Assembly (NCBI GenBank): GCA_009701085.1
Contig: WLKV01000025.1
Location: 1 to 7,571 of the forward strand
DNA length: 7,571 nt
Source: Actinomycetota bacterium
GTDB taxonomy: Bacteria; Actinomycetota; Actinomycetes; Nanopelagicales; Nanopelagicaceae
Direction: 5' to 3'
Part shown: positions 5,791-7,571 of the stretch, in pieces
Layout of the letters: every line of letters begins with the position of its first letter
Position numbering within the stretch: position 1 is the first letter of the stretch
Translations under genes and position numbers: made by a program
The notes under the pieces: generated by a model
The model's input: the letters and a program-made list of their open reading frames with translations, nothing else
Told to the model about the DNA's origin: nothing
Database searches by the model: none

Positions 5791-6702
5791 ATGAAGACGG
5801 CGGCTACGGTTAAGAAAAATCGTAGCCGCCGCTCTCTTTCCAAAACAGATCGCTTTACACTCGCGACATTCGTTGGAATCCCCACGCTTCTCCAGATAAT
5901 TCTTCTCTGGGTACCGGCAGTCGTAACAATTATTCTCTCGTTTACATATTGGAACGGGATTCGCCTTAAGGATATTCAGTGGGCTGGAATTCAGAACTAT
6001 AAAAATATCTTTGTAAATAACCCTCTCTTTTATCAGGCTCTGAAGAACAACGGTATTTGGCTGGCTTTCTTCGTCTTGATTGCGACTCCACTCGGAATCA
6101 TGTTGGCGTATCAAATTGATCGCGGCATTAAAGGTCATGCTTTCTACGAATCAATTTATTACTTGCCTGTAGTTCTCTCACTCGCAGTAATTGGAATCAT
6201 CTGGAACTTTATGTTGCAACCAGGTGGCTTCGTACAGGGCTTGATGGGTCGCGATATTGGAAATGCGATTTCTATTTATGGTGACCCGAAAATCAATACC
6301 TGGGTAATCCTTGGAATCGCATCGTGGCGACATATTGGCTACATCATGCTTCTCTATTTATCAGGCCTCAAGTCTGTTGATCCCGCGCTCAAAGAAGCAG
6401 CAGCTATTGATGGCGCAACTGAATGGCAGATATTCCGCAAGATTATTTTGCCAACGATGCAGCCAGTTAACATCATCATTGTGGTTATTACCTTGATTGA
6501 ATCCTTACGTGCATTCGACTTGGTTTACATCATCTACGGAAGCCCAACAATCTTCCCGTTGCTCAACCTCTTGGTTTTCCAGAACTTTGCTGGTCAAGGA
6601 ATATCTATGAAGGGCGCTGCCTATGCGGTAATCCTGCTCCTTCTCTGCATCGTCCCAATCATTACCTATCTTCGAATTAGCTTTAAAGAGGATCTCAAAT
6701 GA
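5791..6702 (+). CDS. ABC sugar transporter permease, MalF/UgpA type
   Basis: A 303-residue inner-membrane permease of the carbohydrate-uptake type 1 group. After a short basic N-terminal tail (KKNRSRR) there are about six membrane spans, the first near 24-50 and the last near 276-294. The coupling loop that contacts the ATPase is visible as EAAAIDGATEWQIFRKIILP (202-221), with the conserved Glu-Ala-Ala, Gly208 and Leu-Pro. No other start codon lies between 5791 and the first span, so this ATG must be correct. Its AAAGG ribosome site is only 1 nt away, closer than normal, and codons 3-14 form a very stable hairpin, so initiation may be weak or leaderless. The stop overlaps the next permease gene as ATGA. 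The transporter family is secure; the sugar is inferred. Confidence 0.95.
   Translation: MKTAATVKKNRSRRSLSKTDRFTLATFVGIPTLLQIILLWVPAVVTIILSFTYWNGIRLKDIQWAGIQNYKNIFVNNPLFYQALKNNGIWLAFFVLIATPLGIMLAYQIDRGIKGHAFYESIYYLPVVLSLAVIGIIWNFMLQPGGFVQGLMGRDIGNAISIYGDPKINTWVILGIASWRHIGYIMLLYLSGLKSVDPALKEAAAIDGATEWQIFRKIILPTMQPVNIIIVVITLIESLRAFDLVYIIYGSPTIFPLLNLLVFQNFAGQGISMKGAAYAVILLLLCIVPIITYLRISFKEDLK
5798..5831 (+). promoter_or_regulatory. Strong RNA hairpin in first codons of the permease gene
   Basis: The arms 5798-5811 and 5818-5831 pair over 14 positions: 11 perfect G+C-rich pairs (CGGCGGCTACG with CGTAGCCGCCG), one G-U and two A-U pairs, closing on the 6-nt loop AAGAAA. A pyrimidine run, CTCTCTTTCC, follows. 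It could slow polymerase or stop some transcripts after the binding-protein gene, protect that mRNA's 3' end, or mask permease initiation. It lacks a true U-tract, so full intrinsic termination is unlikely. Confidence 0.6.
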
Positions 6703-7571
6703 GCACCGGTGTAGTTCAGAGCGAGCAGTATCGCAATAGCCAGAAGCGTAAAGACACCTTCATCTCAATCTTCATCGGAATTTTTGCCTTTGTCTGGATC
6801 TTCCCAATCCTCTGGACTGTCTGGACATCACTTCGTCCCTATAACGACATTATTTCCTACGGTATTTTCTCGTGGCCACGTCACATCACGCTCGACAATT
6901 ACTTCAACGCGATACGTGAAATGCAAATTGGTAAGTATCTTCTCAACTCACTCATCGTGACAGTGCCATCAGTCATCTTGACTCTCTTCTTTGGTTCACT
7001 GGTTGCCTTCGTCGTGACTCGCTACCAATACAAATTTAACTTGACTCTGCTCTTGCTCTTTACAGCAGGAAATATGCTTCCAATCGTTCTTACCTACATC
7101 CCAGTATTCTGGATGTTTATCTGGGTAGGCGAGCTTTTCGGAAACCGCAATCTTTTGTACAACAACTACGGCGGATTGATTCTGGTCCACGTTGGATTCC
7201 AAGTTGGTTTTGCAACCTTCGTGCTCTCTTCCTATATGAAGACGATTCCAAAAGAGATTTCAGAGTCTGCGACTATCGATGGCGCAAACGTCTTCCGCCA
7301 TTACTTCAACGTCATCCTTCCTTTGCTCCGTCCAGCGCTAGCAGCACTGAGCGTGCTTATGACGACATGGATCTACAACGAATTCTTCTGGGCACTTGTA
7401 TTGATGTCCGATGACTCAAAGCGCCCAATTACCTCGGCGCTGCGTCGTTTGCAGGGTCAGTACGTCACAGACTTCAACTTGTTGGCAGCGGGTGCAATCA
7501 TCGCAGCATCACCAACCGTGATCATGTTCTTCATCTTGCGTAAGCAATTTATCGCTGGACTGACCCTCGGC
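6699..7571 (+). CDS. ABC sugar transporter permease, MalG/UgpE type, 3' end beyond right edge
   Basis: The frame stays open from ATG 6699 to the window end, giving 291 residues. The reading ends in FIAGLTLG, a sequence usually found a few residues before the C-terminus of MalG-type permeases, so the gene is nearly complete. Spans are visible near 22-44, 85-107, 114-142, 158-178, 212-236 and 262-281. The ATPase-contact loop reads ESATIDGANVFRHYFNVILP (189-208), with Ser in place of the first Ala of the usual EAA motif, a tolerated variant. Its ATG overlaps the previous permease's stop as ATGA, so the two are coupled and should form the heterodimeric channel for the upstream binding protein. 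No ATP-binding subunit is in the window; in this group it is often a shared protein encoded elsewhere. Confidence 0.94.
   Translation, partial: MSTGVVQSEQYRNSQKRKDTFISIFIGIFAFVWIFPILWTVWTSLRPYNDIISYGIFSWPRHITLDNYFNAIREMQIGKYLLNSLIVTVPSVILTLFFGSLVAFVVTRYQYKFNLTLLLLFTAGNMLPIVLTYIPVFWMFIWVGELFGNRNLLYNNYGGLILVHVGFQVGFATFVLSSYMKTIPKEISESATIDGANVFRHYFNVILPLLRPALAALSVLMTTWIYNEFFWALVLMSDDSKRPITSALRRLQGQYVTDFNLLAAGAIIAASPTVIMFFILRKQFIAGLTLG

Noticed and set aside
5767..6138. 123-codon open frame on the minus strand across the start of the permease
   Set aside because: It is opposite the membrane spans of a clear permease, has no recognisable domain and no plausible ribosome site.

Overview
The window looks like bacterial chromosome of moderate G+C content (roughly 45-50% by eye), tightly packed with genes. 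It carries one coherent sugar-utilisation locus. Several traits fit the low-G+C planktonic Actinobacteria (Nanopelagicales/acI type): Ala and Thr codons rich in GCA/ACA, lysine mostly AAG in the best-expressed gene, very short intergenic gaps, apparently leaderless starts, and a Tat-exported sugar-binding protein. This taxonomic reading is inference; no rRNA or other marker gene is present.

Layout. On the minus strand, reading leftwards from about 1762, are an aldo/keto reductase (sugar 1-dehydrogenase type), a RhaM-family sugar mutarotase and the first 148 codons of a fumarylacetoacetate-hydrolase (FAH) fold enzyme that runs off the left edge. The first two overlap as ATGA and the third follows after 12 bp. 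Diverging on the plus strand are an L-fuconate dehydratase (fucD), whose catalytic residues are all visible, and an SDR dehydrogenase overlapping it as TAATG. Next come msrB (methionine sulfoxide reductase B, an apparent outsider), a Tat-signal family 1 sugar-binding protein, and two MalF/MalG-type permeases joined by an ATGA overlap. The second permease is cut by the right edge a few residues before its expected end.

How the genes work together. The enzymes match the non-phosphorylative (oxidative) L-fucose route described in Xanthomonas campestris. The mutarotase supplies the right anomer, the AKR oxidises L-fucose to the lactone, and a lactonase (not in the window) opens it. FucD then makes 2-keto-3-deoxy-L-fuconate, the SDR oxidises C4, and an FAH-type enzyme finishes the job. 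The ABC transporter would import the sugar; its ATPase is not in the window. The FAH protein's signature resembles the XylX/KdaD dehydratase branch rather than the usual diketo-acid hydrolase branch, which leaves open a second use for D-arabinose.

Regulatory sequence. The divergent promoter region centres on a perfect 12-bp palindrome whose two halves each read TATGAT, so it could be two back-to-back -10 boxes. A perfect 14-bp palindrome lies just upstream of the binding-protein gene. A very strong 14-bp-stem hairpin occupies codons 3-14 of the first permease and may set the ratio of binding protein to permease. I saw no mobile element, CRISPR array, rRNA or tRNA.
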